The translations under genes and the position numbers were made by a program. From positions 586,501 to 650,500 of the forward strand of contig JAKOGI010000179.1 in NCBI GenBank assembly GCA_029747015.1: DNA of 64,000 nucleotides, in the 5' to 3' direction. Position 1 is the first letter of the stretch. Each line of letters opens with the position of its first letter. This DNA comes from Carnegiea gigantea (taxonomy: Eukaryota > Streptophyta > Magnoliopsida > Caryophyllales > Cactaceae). This document shows, piece by piece, positions 11,716 to 22,100 of this stretch. The notes beneath the pieces are model-generated. The model worked only from the letters and a program-made list of their open reading frames with translations, searched no databases and had not been told where the DNA came from.

Positions 11716-12272
11716 CATAGGACAAGTATCATCCTTATGTCCTAACTTGCCGCATTTAAAGCATATAAAATGTAACCTTCATATTGGATTCTTCATGTCC
11801 TCCTTATCATGCGAAGCTTTGATGGCAATGGTTTTGATAGGGCTACCTCCACACTCAAATAAGTATATTATCCCCTATCTACCGTAGCAGTTCTGAGATC
11901 CACTCTAAAGACCCCTCCAAATTTCTGGCCAATTTTCTTTAAAAGAAAATCCAAATTTCTGGCGAGGGATCCTTACCCACGCGGTAAGCTTTTGTATAGG
12001 GGCCTGCTCCGGAATGAAGCTTGGGACCCATTTATAAATCACAAGATAACTATCTCCAAGAAGCCATGGACCTTGAGTCAAGGCATACTCATAACCCTCA
12101 ACAACCAAGAATCTACTGACGTAGAGAAATCTCCCTTAAGTTTCCAGTTTGTCCTTAGTCTCCTCTTTAGTTGAAGATATCCAATTCTTTTCTCAAATAG
12201 TTTTATAATCAACTCGTGCATCCATGGTTCTCTAAGTTTCCTCTTCTCCTTCGTGGTAAGGTAGATGGTAGG
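11716..12272 (-). pseudogene. LINE-A ORF1, DUF4283-like domain and CCHC zinc knuckle
   Basis: From right to left: a TKEKRKLREPW start and LIIKLFEKRIGY (about 12180-12250), then GPWLLGDSYLVIYKWVPSF and WVRIP (11905-12108), the hallmark strings of DUF4283 in plant LINE ORF1. A knuckle of form C-x2-C-x4-H-x4-C follows at 11722-11763. A frameshift near 12120 separates the two DUF4283 parts. The segment is bounded on both sides by hAT insertions with exact 8-bp duplications. Confidence 0.87.
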
Positions 12273-12729
12273 CAGGGATTTAAAACTCGGCCGTTCTGGG
12301 GCCGATGTGAAACGGAATTGAACTTGGACGAACCGAAAACCATCGAATAGTCAGTGTGACAAGCTTGTCACCATAGAACGGCTGTGTTTCCCATGCCGTA
12401 ACGAATCACGGGCGAGTAACTCGACCAAAAAGGACAAAGATGGACCAAAATGACAGGGGACCAACTGACCAACAAGCACACAATCTGAAGCATAGATTTT
12501 CAGGCGCGAAATTGTTCTCTAGACAAACATAGAAGACAAAGATGGAGATGAGTGGCGAAAATAGTACATGAATGCACACAGCCATTATAAATTCACCGTT
12601 TGTGTCACAAATGGGAAGAAAAATAGACCAAGAATTCAGATCTGACAAAGTGGTAAGCAAAATTCAGATCTAGCAAAGGGGAGCAACCATGGAAGGAACA
12701 CAAACCTTATTAACGCTATTTCCCTTTTT

Positions 12730-13080
12730 TTGTAGCATCCAAATTCAGATGGTGCCGGTGAAGGGTTAGGCGGCAGAGCGAGAGGGGAGGAGGCCACCGG
12801 CAGTCGAAGGAGGAAGGCAAACAGTGACGGTGAGGAGTGATGAGTGAAGACGAAGGGATGAGCAGCGCCGGTGAAGGGGTAGACCGTAGACGCAAGAAGG
12901 AGAGGGGAGGAGGCCACCGGCAGTGGAAGCTGTGAACAGCGACAAGGAGGTTGATGAGCAAGCTAAAGATGAAGGTGGAAGGAGTGAGGGCAGTGAGTCA
13001 GTGACTAGTGAGGAGGCCGAAGGAGCAGGGTAAAGAGGAGGAGGTCGAAGGAGTAGGGTGAGGCCGTGAGGGTTGAGCAG
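12730..13080 (+). other. hAT-2 GC-rich leader region
   Basis: This is a G/A-rich, high-GC block with an internal duplication: the word gaggggaggaggccaccggc occurs at about 12782 and 12902. It ends with an internal copy of the transposon terminus at 13079-13092. I read it as promoter/leader exon of the transposase; no protein is supported. Confidence 0.5.
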
Positions 13081-13129
13081 GGATTTAAAACCCGGTTGAG
13101 GCTTCTAGAAACCCCAAATTTAACTGACT

Positions 13130-13662
13130 CTACTTAATTATATTATTATTGTCAAGAATTTTTTTGTTAATTATGATATGTTTTATGTTACTTATGTTAA
13201 TTATGTGAATTTGTGGTTATATTTGTATTAATTATTATGTTAAATATATGTATGTTGTTTATGATAAATATGTTATCGTTATTATATTTTATGTTAATTA
13301 TGTTAATTATGTGAATTTTTGGTTATATTTATATTAATTATCATGCTAAATATATACAAGTACGATTTATGATAAATATGGTATCCTTATTATGTTTTAT
13401 GTTAAATATGTTAATTATGTGAATTTTTGGTTATGTTTATATTAATTATTATGCTAAATATGTATATGTTATTTATGATAAATATGTTATCATTATTATG
13501 TTTTATGTTAATTATGTTAATTATGTGAATTTTTGGTTATGTTTATATTAATTATTATGGTAAATATATACAAGTACGATTTATGATAAAATCGTTATTA
13601 TATTTTATGTTAATTATGTTAATTATGTGAATTTTTGGTTATGTTTATATTAATTATTATGC

Positions 13663-13701
<39 letters not shown>

Positions 13702-14300
13702 TATTATAAATATGTTATCGTTATTATGTTTTATGTTAATTATGTTAATTACGTGAATTTTTGGTTATGTTTATATTAATCATTATGCAAGATATATATA
13801 TATGTTTTTTGTGATAAATATGTTATGATTATTATGTTTTATGTTAATTATGTTAATTATGTGAATTTTTGGTTATGTTTATATTAATTATTATGCTAAA
13901 TATATATATGTTATTTATTATAAATATATTATCGTTATTATGTTTTATGTTAATTATGTTAATTATGTGAATTTTTGGTTATGTTCATATTAATCATTAT
14001 GCTAAATATATATCTGTTATTTATGATAAATATGCTATTGTTATTATATTTTATGTTGGTTATGTTAATTATGTGAATTTTTGGTTATGTTTATATTAAT
14101 TATTATGCTAAATATATATATGTTATTTATTATAAATATGTTATCGTTATTACGTTTTATGTTAATTATGTGACTTTTTGGTTATGTGTATATTAATTAT
14201 TATGCTAAATATATATATGTTATTTATGATAAATATGTTATCGTTATTATGTTTTATGTTAATTATGTTACCTTTATATTATTTATGATCATATTACCTT
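13130..14300. repeat. AT-rich minisatellite, unit about 106 bp, roughly 10-11 copies
   Basis: The word gtgaatttttggttat (or close variants) recurs at 13207, 13311, 13419, 13525, 13627, 13753, 13861, 13967, 14073 and 14170, giving a period of 102-108 bp except where a (TA)n run lengthens one unit to 126. Each unit contains TTAATTATG words and a TATATATA tract. It lies between the hAT-2 leader and the transposase, probably in an intron. Confidence 0.92.
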
Positions 14301-14516
14301 TCTCTTAATTAGAAAAGTTGTGGGTCACTATATGTTAATTATGGCGTTTTTACGTTAACTGTAAAGTCAATTTATGATAGTTATATTAAATATTTTATTT
14401 TTATGATAATTGACAAAAATTATTATATTTGTACGTTACTAACGATCATGCTACGTTCATGTTACTTAAGTTATTGTTATATTTGTTTTCCCTATATTTT
14501 ACATAGGTCCTGTAAA

Positions 14517-17500
14517 ATGTCCGGGCACAGTAGTCGATCAACTGAAGACATGGGATGGCATTTTGATACTGCGGTGGACGGTAGCAAAAAGCAAGTGCAG
14601 TGCAAATTTTGTGGTAAGATAATAAAAGGCGGGATCACACGTTTGAAGCAACACTTGGCACACAAGACGGGTGATGTTGCAGCTTATCCTGAAGTATCTG
14701 CTGAGGTTAAAAGAGACATGAATAAGTTACTGCAAGAGTTGAAGGAGAAAAAGATAGACAAGGTTAGAAGGACTAGAGACTTGGAACAAGAAATCGCAAG
14801 ATCAATTAACCGAATTGATGTTGATGAAGACGATGACGAGGACAATGATCAGCTAGCATTTGCTAGATACCAAAGTCTACAACAACACCAACTCCGTCAT
14901 GACCAACAGGTGTTTAGAGCAAGTAGGGGTAGATTTTACGATGAAGTAGGATGCAGTCAAGCGACTCAAGCCCCAATGCGTCGATCTTTTACAGTGTGGG
15001 AAGGAGGTTCTGGAAAAGCGGTTATGGCATTTACGCCTCTGTCAACCCCTACGGAGAGACTGAAGGCAGTGCAAATTGATCTCGAAAAAGGTCGAACCAG
15101 AACCAAACAATCAAAAGTGAATGCTAGTTGGATGAAAACCACAAAGAAGAAGTTGATCAAGGCATTTGGAAGTTGGGTAATTGACAACAACCAACCATTC
15201 ACCGTTGTTGATTCGATATATACCAATCCACTGCTTGACACCATTCGTGAAGTTGATCGGGATGTAAGGGCTTCGAGTTCTTATGAACTCGCAGAAATAT
15301 ATCTACCAGAGGCCTATCAGGAGATAAAACAATGGATATCAAGATTTACCAACATGTGGCAGGAAAGAGGGGTCACTATTACGTGTGACGGCTGGTCGAG
15401 TATGACCAGGTATAACATAATCAATTTTCTCATCTACTCGAATGGCATCACTGTTTATCACAAATCAGTTGATGCATCACATGTCACATGCAAAGATGCT
15501 GATTACTACTTGAAACCAATGAAGAAAGTTGTTGAAGAGGTTGGCGCAGAGAAAGTCGTGCAAATAGTGACGGACAATGCATCCGCAATGAAGGCCGCGG
15601 GGATGAGATTAATGGATGAGTATCCCACCCTGTTCTGGACGGCGTGTGCAGCTCATTGCTTGGATCTTATTTTGGAGGACCTTGCTGGGACAACGAACAT
15701 AGGTAAAGTTATAGAGACAGCGAGAAGGATTTCCAACTATATATACAAGTACGATTGAGCTGTGAATTATATGAAGAAGTTCACCAATGGTCGAGATATT
15801 GTTAGAGTTGGCATAACACGGTTTGCCACTAATTTCATATCTTTGGAGAGTGTCGTTGAACATAAAACTGCTCTAAGAGACATGTGGGAATCATTTGAGT
15901 GGCAGAACTCTAGATAGGGAAGAGCGAACAATGCACATGCCAAAGAAGTGCGTGACCTTATTCTATCATCCACTCCTAAAGCTTTGAAACTTTGGAGAAA
16001 TGCAGATGACGTTCTCAAAGCGCATGAACCTTTGGTAAGGGTTTTGAGACTCGTTGATGAAGATGATAAGCCTACGATGGGCTATATATATGAAGCCATG
16101 GTTTGGGCTAAGTATGCTATAAAGGACAATTGCAGATATTATCAAAGGTATTGGGACATCATCGACAAGAGATAAAACTTTCAGTTACATTCCGATCTAC
16201 ATGCTGCCGGTAAAACTAAATTGTCATTCTTTTTCAATTATTCAATTTTTCTTTATTAGTGATTAAGTAATTATTACATTGCATATGGATTGTTTATAGC
16301 CTTCATTAATGTGTGTTGCCTTTTTTCAGGATAGTATTTCATTCCTGAATACATGTATCGAGAACATGAACAAGCCCCCAATGAAGCGGAGATAAGAGCC
16401 GGAGTACAAAGAGTGATAATAAGGTTGGACCCAAATATTGAAACGCAAATAATAGCAATGAATCAGCTTTTCTTATATAGGCAAGGTCAGGACACTTTTG
16501 GAACACCTTTAGCTCAAAGGGCAGTGAAGAATACAACGCCAGGTGGTTACATACTTAACCACAATCGTAGTTATATTGCATATAAGGGACTTGAAAAACG
16601 TAACTTATTTTTGTAATTTGTGTAATGCAACTGAATGGTGGATAACTTATGGCGGTTGTGCGCCTGAACTCCAACGCATTGCAGTTCGAGTCTTAAGTCA
16701 AACAACTTCTACATCTCGTTGTGAGAGAAATTGGAGTATGTTTAGTCAGGTGCATACAAAGACACGAAATAGATTGACTTACAAAAAGCTCAATCTAATT
16801 GTTTACCTCCATTATAATCAGAAGTTGAAATTGTGAAGTCTAGGACGAAGAAGTCAAGAGCAACTCACTGATGCTTTCACTCCTATCGATCTCAACAACA
16901 TCTTCGATGATAGTGATCAAATAAATCTGTGGTTTTCAGAAAAGGAGCGACCAGTTTTTGAAGGTGATGATTTACACTGGTTGGATGTGGATGGTCAAGA
17001 AGAGGATGATATTATGAACATTTACGATGATGAGGATCGACAATTGGGCGTCTCTCCTCCATTTCGGTGCAGTGTAGATCAACAATCTCAAGGTACCCAC
17101 AATAGTGGGTCTGGAGGCGATTTAAGTCCTCCAAGCACTGCTGATGGAAGGAATGGAGGCAATCGAGGTGTTAATGATATTGGTACTTCTCAATCCTCTA
17201 GACCGTCTTCAAGAGACATTAACCCTACTATGTCTGATCATAATAGCAGAAGACGTGAAGGGTATGAAGAAGAGACAATTGTACATACTTATCGTCGCCT
17301 CAGAAAGGCCAAAGGTAAAGCAAGCAAAGCTCCGCCTGATTATGACAACCAGGTCGCGCATAGGTGTCCAAATGAACAACAAATGCCTTCCACTTTTACA
17401 GCGCCTGCTTACTGTAATTGGTCATATGATTTCGACAGTTATGATGGTGGTCCATATAACTATGGATGTAATCAAACAAATGCAGATTGGTGTACATCGT

Positions 17501-17790
17501 CTGACCAATCTTACCCCTCTTATCCTGGTAGTGAACCACATCTTCCTCAATCCAATCCAAACTGCCAAACTCATGACAATTTTCAGGTCTTCAACCACGG
17601 GACTATTAATTATAATGGCCATCATTATTACCGTCCCACGATTCATGGTGGAGATTCTAGTTCAAGTGGTCAATCTTGGATGGACGCAACGTCATCATAC
17701 TTTTTCCAGCAACAAGGGATAGATAGAGGCTACACGGAAGATCAAAATGAGGAAACCAATTACCAAGAGCCTGCTCGCCGTTCATTCTGA
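14517..17790 (+). pseudogene. hAT-2 transposase (BED zinc finger, DUF659, hAT dimerisation, long C-tail)
   Basis: Start chosen at the ATG at 14517 (MSGHSSRS) just before the BED zinc finger, which shows CKFC and HLAHK. DUF659/RNase-H-fold motifs follow: TCDGWSS, VTDNASAMKAAG and CAAHCLDL (to 15756). After an in-frame TGA (15757) and a TAG (about 15915) the frame continues. A 120-bp intron is likely at 16210-16329, followed by another in-frame TAG. The dimerisation block (EWW, RNWS, RNRL) lies at 16630-16833 and ends in TGA, beyond which the same frame runs to 17790 as a Ser/Asn/Gly/Tyr-rich tail. A frameshift or second, degraded intron lies near 16535-16630. The element is inactive as read. 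Confidence 0.85.
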
Positions 17791-18212
17791 TGGTGATTAT
17801 TTGTATTTCAGTTGTGGAGTTTTATGTTGTCATTGTACGAAGTAAAGCATGTTTGCTACCGTGTTGCATCTTTTGTCCACTCCTTTGTTTGGTTCAAATA
17901 AACTATTGCAATGTTGTATCATTTTTACTATTCTATAACATTACAATTTGCCTCAAAACTTTTCTTACTTATTTCGTTTGAATATCATCAAAATTGACCC
18001 AATCTAATGCACTTAAATAAGAATTATGCTACAAAACAACATTACTTATCGAATTGTGGTACTAAAATACAAATACAGATGGCAAATTCATCTACGTGAA
18101 CCTTCTCATGCCACGATGGACGCAATCCGTTCCACGACCAGCGCATCCAAATGATCCCATGCCAACACGACTGAAACCGCAAACGCGCCCGCATCCGTGT
18201 TTTAAATCCCTG

Positions 18213-18609
18213 ATGGTAGGGCAAGTGATCTTCCTCCTGTGGGATATCATCATCCAAGACATCAAGGTCATCCCCAGCATCCCTTTCGATTATAGACCTG
18301 AAGTGAAACTTAAGTGGGGGTTGTTCTGGTTCAATCTGCCCTATATGATATTATAAGGTTCTCAGGAGGGCCCTCATCATGGGCAAAGGACTTAGGAACC
18401 CCTGATTCCTCCTCACTTTCATCAAAATCCTGCATTTCAACATCACCATCATGGCCATGGTCTGGATTTGAGAACCAAAGCATATGCTTCATCTTTTTCT
18501 TGATCTTCTCAATAGATCCGTTTCATTGGGACTTCGACCTTCCTTGCTCTGGAAAACGCTCATTCTCTCTTCGACTTGTGTTTCATAAGAGTATACAATA
18601 ACTAGTAGC
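18213..18609 (-). pseudogene. LINE-A ORF1 N-terminus and 5' end
   Basis: This is the right-hand end of LINE-A, upstream of the DUF4283 part in the direction of transcription. The frame reads an acidic stretch (MDDDIPQEEDHLPY) up to the hAT-2 target duplication and picks up on the far side with the DUF4283 start. Several stops interrupt the region. It ends exactly at the 15-bp LINE target duplication. Confidence 0.75.
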
Positions 18610-18624
18610 AACATTTTTCATAAT
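18610..18624. repeat. right target-site duplication of LINE-A (15 bp)
   Basis: Perfect copy of 1714-1728. Together the two copies fix both ends of LINE-A, although they are now almost 17 kb apart. Confidence 0.9.
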
Positions 18625-19184
18625 GCAAACACCAATATCGCCCTAGTCTTTTCCTTTATTCTTTACAAAAAATTTGGTGGCCAGGGCTCCCCTATCGTTG
18701 TGGATATATTCACATAGGCTCTGTTTTTTTTTCAACTTATGTTTTAAATAAGTTTTGTTCAACAAATATAAATTTAGTTTATTTTAACCTAGCGAACATA
18801 AGTTTAGAATCCAACTTAAATGAATGCAGTTTCACCTAGTAAAATAAAAACTATTCAACACAATAAGTTTAATTCGATTTAGTTGAAAAATAAGTTGAAT
18901 TCAATTTAGATGCACTCGGACTGTAGTTGCCATTATTAAAGTTTACATGGTGTTACTGAAAACAATTGGCCATCTAGTCTCCAAAACAAGGAATGGGGGA
19001 AAAAATGCCTTCTTTTATCATGCATGGTACAAATCAACTTTACTATATCACATTACACAAGTACATTTGCAGAATCCTGGTACAAGAATTTCAAAGAAAA
19101 ACAGCTCACAAAAAATGAGGATCTACATTGACAAGACTTGTAAAGCATACATGGCTGACTGGAAAACGGGGGATGACTTATGTG
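18625..19184 (-). other. 3' flank / 3' UTR region of RAD51
   Basis: There is no coding sequence. The region lies directly 3' of the RAD51 stop codon and must hold its 3' UTR and polyadenylation signal. A clear signal could not be chosen with confidence. Confidence 0.5.
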
Positions 19185-22100
19185 TCAGTCCTTGACATCA
19201 ACGACACCTTCTGCAGAAATCTGAAACCGAGCTTCTGCCTCAGCCAGACAGGGCGAACTTATTACTTTGCATATACGCTCCTCCCCTCTCCCCTTTCGCA
19301 AAGCAAGCCTGTTCAAACGATGAGACGGTAGGAGAACTCACAGGTTAAGCAGAAGAATAGGCTGATATGAAATGATGGAAGGCTGAGATTCACAGACCTT
19401 GTGGTGGAAGCATGAGCCATGATGTTGCCTCCAATAGGCTTGATTTGAGGACCTGCAAAGACTGCAGAACCGTCCACTTGGGCTACCACTTGGTTCGTGA
19501 TGACAACAGCGACCCCAAACTGCAACAACGGTAACCAATGCAATCAAGGACTGAAAGTAGCATTCTTATCGTATCCGCTGACGAGGGCTCTTCATGATAC
19601 TCAACCTGGAAATAGTTCCAGATTGGTACCCCAACTTTTAGAATTTGCCCCCCTCGAACTCTCTTCTACTTCTTTTTCTATTTATTAGTCAATAATTTCA
19701 AATCTAGGGCCCAATGAAACAACCTCTGTAACTGAAGGGTGAGATTATTACCTGGCAACACCCCCCCCCCAAACGTGAGTCGCCCATGTGAGACTTTGAG
19801 GAAGGGGCTTGTCTCGTACCCTAAATTTCGTGTTACAATATTTCATAATCCTATTGTGATATCTATTAAAGTAATCAACTCTGAAAAAGTTGTAGGATTG
19901 TCTATTACCTCATCAGCCAACTTCTGAAGGCTTCTAAGGAACTTGGCTAGATGCATTTGTCTAGCTGATAACTCCCCCCTTCCAGAGAAATCTGTTCTGT
20001 AGAGTGCTGTAGCACTGTCCACTATCATAAGCGCAAATCTGCAAAAGCAAAGTCCCTTTTCAGTTTTGCAATTCAGCTATTGCCCTCTAACCAAGCACAG
20101 CATTTTGCAAGCCAAGGTGGTCGATGACAACAATCATCCAGAAATGATATCACAGCAAAAAGATAGATTAAATGCCAACATAACAACCATCCAGAAATGA
20201 TCTCACAGCATCAAGATTGATTAAAATGCCAACATATTGAAGCCATAGGACGTTCTTGTTACTTTCCATAGTAAAAAGAGCTGCACTAAAGTTCAATTTC
20301 CATGTTCACAGTGACTGTTAACCATCAAAGGTTGGTCAAAAATTCCACTGACAAAAATGAATGTGATTTCCTCGAGCATTGTAGGCTGGCAGAAAGGATT
20401 GGATATACCCGTCATGTGCGAAATTCAGCAGTGACTTGGCAACTATTTCTTACATTAATTATGCATCAATTTGACAAGAATGCAAAACTTGAAAACATAA
20501 TGCTCAATCAAAAATTGAAAAAAGAATTAAAATCAAGTGGGATCAATTCTAAAATATCAGGGAAAAGAAAAACCTTGTTTCAACCATCATTGAAGCTGCT
20601 TCGAGCAAAAGCCTTGACTGGTGATCGGTGTTATATGCTCGTGCATAAGCCACGTTCTCTAATACATCGGTACCATTCAGCCCAAACCTGGAAGCAGAGC
20701 ACTGTCAACTAAAGAAACTGCCGACAGATGTGTTCATCTTCAAGAAGCTCTACAATACCTCTCTGCAATTTGTAGAAGTCTCTGTGGCCTAAATGTCCCT
20801 TCAGCATCAATATACATTGCCTTGCCTTCACCCCCTCCTTGGTCTAACGGAAGCTGAAACCCAAACATTCCAGAGTGCATAATGAGCATTATAACTCAAG
20901 TGAAAGAGATATCAGTCAGTTTGATGGGCACACATATGTAACCAGAAAGGCTTAAACAAACCAAATCCAAATGCATACCCCAGAAAACGTCCTTTTTTTT
21001 TTGGGGGGGGGGGCAGATGTAGCAATCTTACCCTAGGATTGCCCATTTGCCCAAGAATATGCAGCTGTATAGCTACACTAATAGAACAAAAGCAAGTAGT
21101 TTAACTCAAGTTTGTTTCTAATTGCAGTAACTGCAAAAAAAGAATAAGAGGGGGTGGGGATCCATCCTTATGGATAGATTTTTCAGATATCATGTCAGGA
21201 ACGACGGAAAAAAAACATTAATAACGGGACTCCTTGTAGAGATTGGGGTCCCAACAAACACTGTGTCAACGTTTCATGAGAAACGAACTGTGGCAATGAT
21301 TAGATAGAACTTTTACTTGGCAAGTGACACAGAGAGTGTGACACAATTGAGTCTTTCCACAGCGGAACTCGCCATATATTTCTGTGATTGATCCCGTTTC
21401 AATTCCCCCTGTCACATAATATATCTTCAGAACATCCACTTGATTACTGAATGCTCAGATATAGTAATATACATCTTCCTAATGAAAAATATGATAAACT
21501 GACCTTCTAAGATCTTGTCCAGCTCCCTAGAGCCGGATGTTATCTGTATGATTTCAAGTCTCTGCGCATGCAGTTGGCTAGCACTAGTAAATCCCAAAGG
21601 AACCAGTTTGGAAGCTGCCAATTCAAACAAAGCTTTATAGAACAATCAAGCTAAAAAGGAAGTGAATCAAAATCATATGCCATTGGTAATAATTGCCTAA
21701 CCAGCTTCAACTATTTTGTCAACTTTAGCTTCACTAATTCCTTTGATTTGAAGAAGTTCTTTGCGAGGAGCATAGGCTACAGCTTCAACTGTGCACAAAC
21801 CAGCATCTTTAAGCTTTTTAACATCCATGGCAGCAATACCAGCAGCCTACAACATATGAAAGGTTCAGAAGTGAGGACTCATAGTATTTCTCCTAAACTC
21901 ATTCTCCTGCTATTAATTGTTGTTGCTCAATGAAAGAAAAATCGAGCTCAATTTGCTGTTGATCATCCCTCATGAAAATAAGCAAGCCAACTAAAATAAG
22001 CTCAATTCACAATTGGAATCACTTTCTTAAGAATGAATCAATCAAAAAAAATTTAGTCAGAGTATTTGAGACAGGAAGACAATGTATATTAGAAGAAGAG

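Larger units (their letters stand above)
12273..18212 (+). mobile_element. hAT-2 transposon (5.9 kb) inserted in LINE-A ORF1
   Basis: The termini are perfect 14-bp inverted repeats, CAGGGATTTAAAAC at 12273-12286 and its complement at 18199-18212. The 8-bp duplication atggtagg is exact at 12265-12272 and 18213-18220. It carries a plus-strand BED/DUF659 hAT transposase, preceded by a GC-rich leader (12730-13080) and a 1.1-kb AT-rich minisatellite. The terminal word is repeated internally at 13079 (cagggatttaaaac), next to the leader. The element belongs to a different hAT lineage from hAT-1. Confidence 0.95.
1729..18609 (-). mobile_element. LINE-A: near full-length L1-type retrotransposon split by three DNA transposons
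   Basis: Seen directly: a 15-bp perfect duplication flanks the interval, and minus-strand fragments read in LINE order from right to left: ORF1 N-terminus (18213-18609), DUF4283-like domain and CCHC knuckle (11716-12272), ORF1 C-terminus (about 7000-8115), endonuclease (about 6795-6920 and 5150-5676), reverse transcriptase with FADD (about 3560-4560), zinc-binding RT-associated domain (2498-2764), RNase H (1751-2254). The three gaps between fragments are insertions with their own target duplications (9, 8 and 8 bp). The non-inserted pieces add up to about 6.2 kb, usual for plant L1 elements. Many stops and frameshifts show it is dead. The insertion lies about 0.56 kb beyond the RAD51 stop codon. 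Confidence 0.92.

Noticed and set aside
13130..14300. Regular direct repeats that could suggest a CRISPR array
   Set aside because: The units are contiguous with no unique spacers, AT-rich and inside a plant transposon. It is a minisatellite.
17144..17722. 192-codon frame overlapping the hAT-2 tail
   Set aside because: It is an out-of-phase reading of the same DNA; the 16981-17790 phase continues the transposase.
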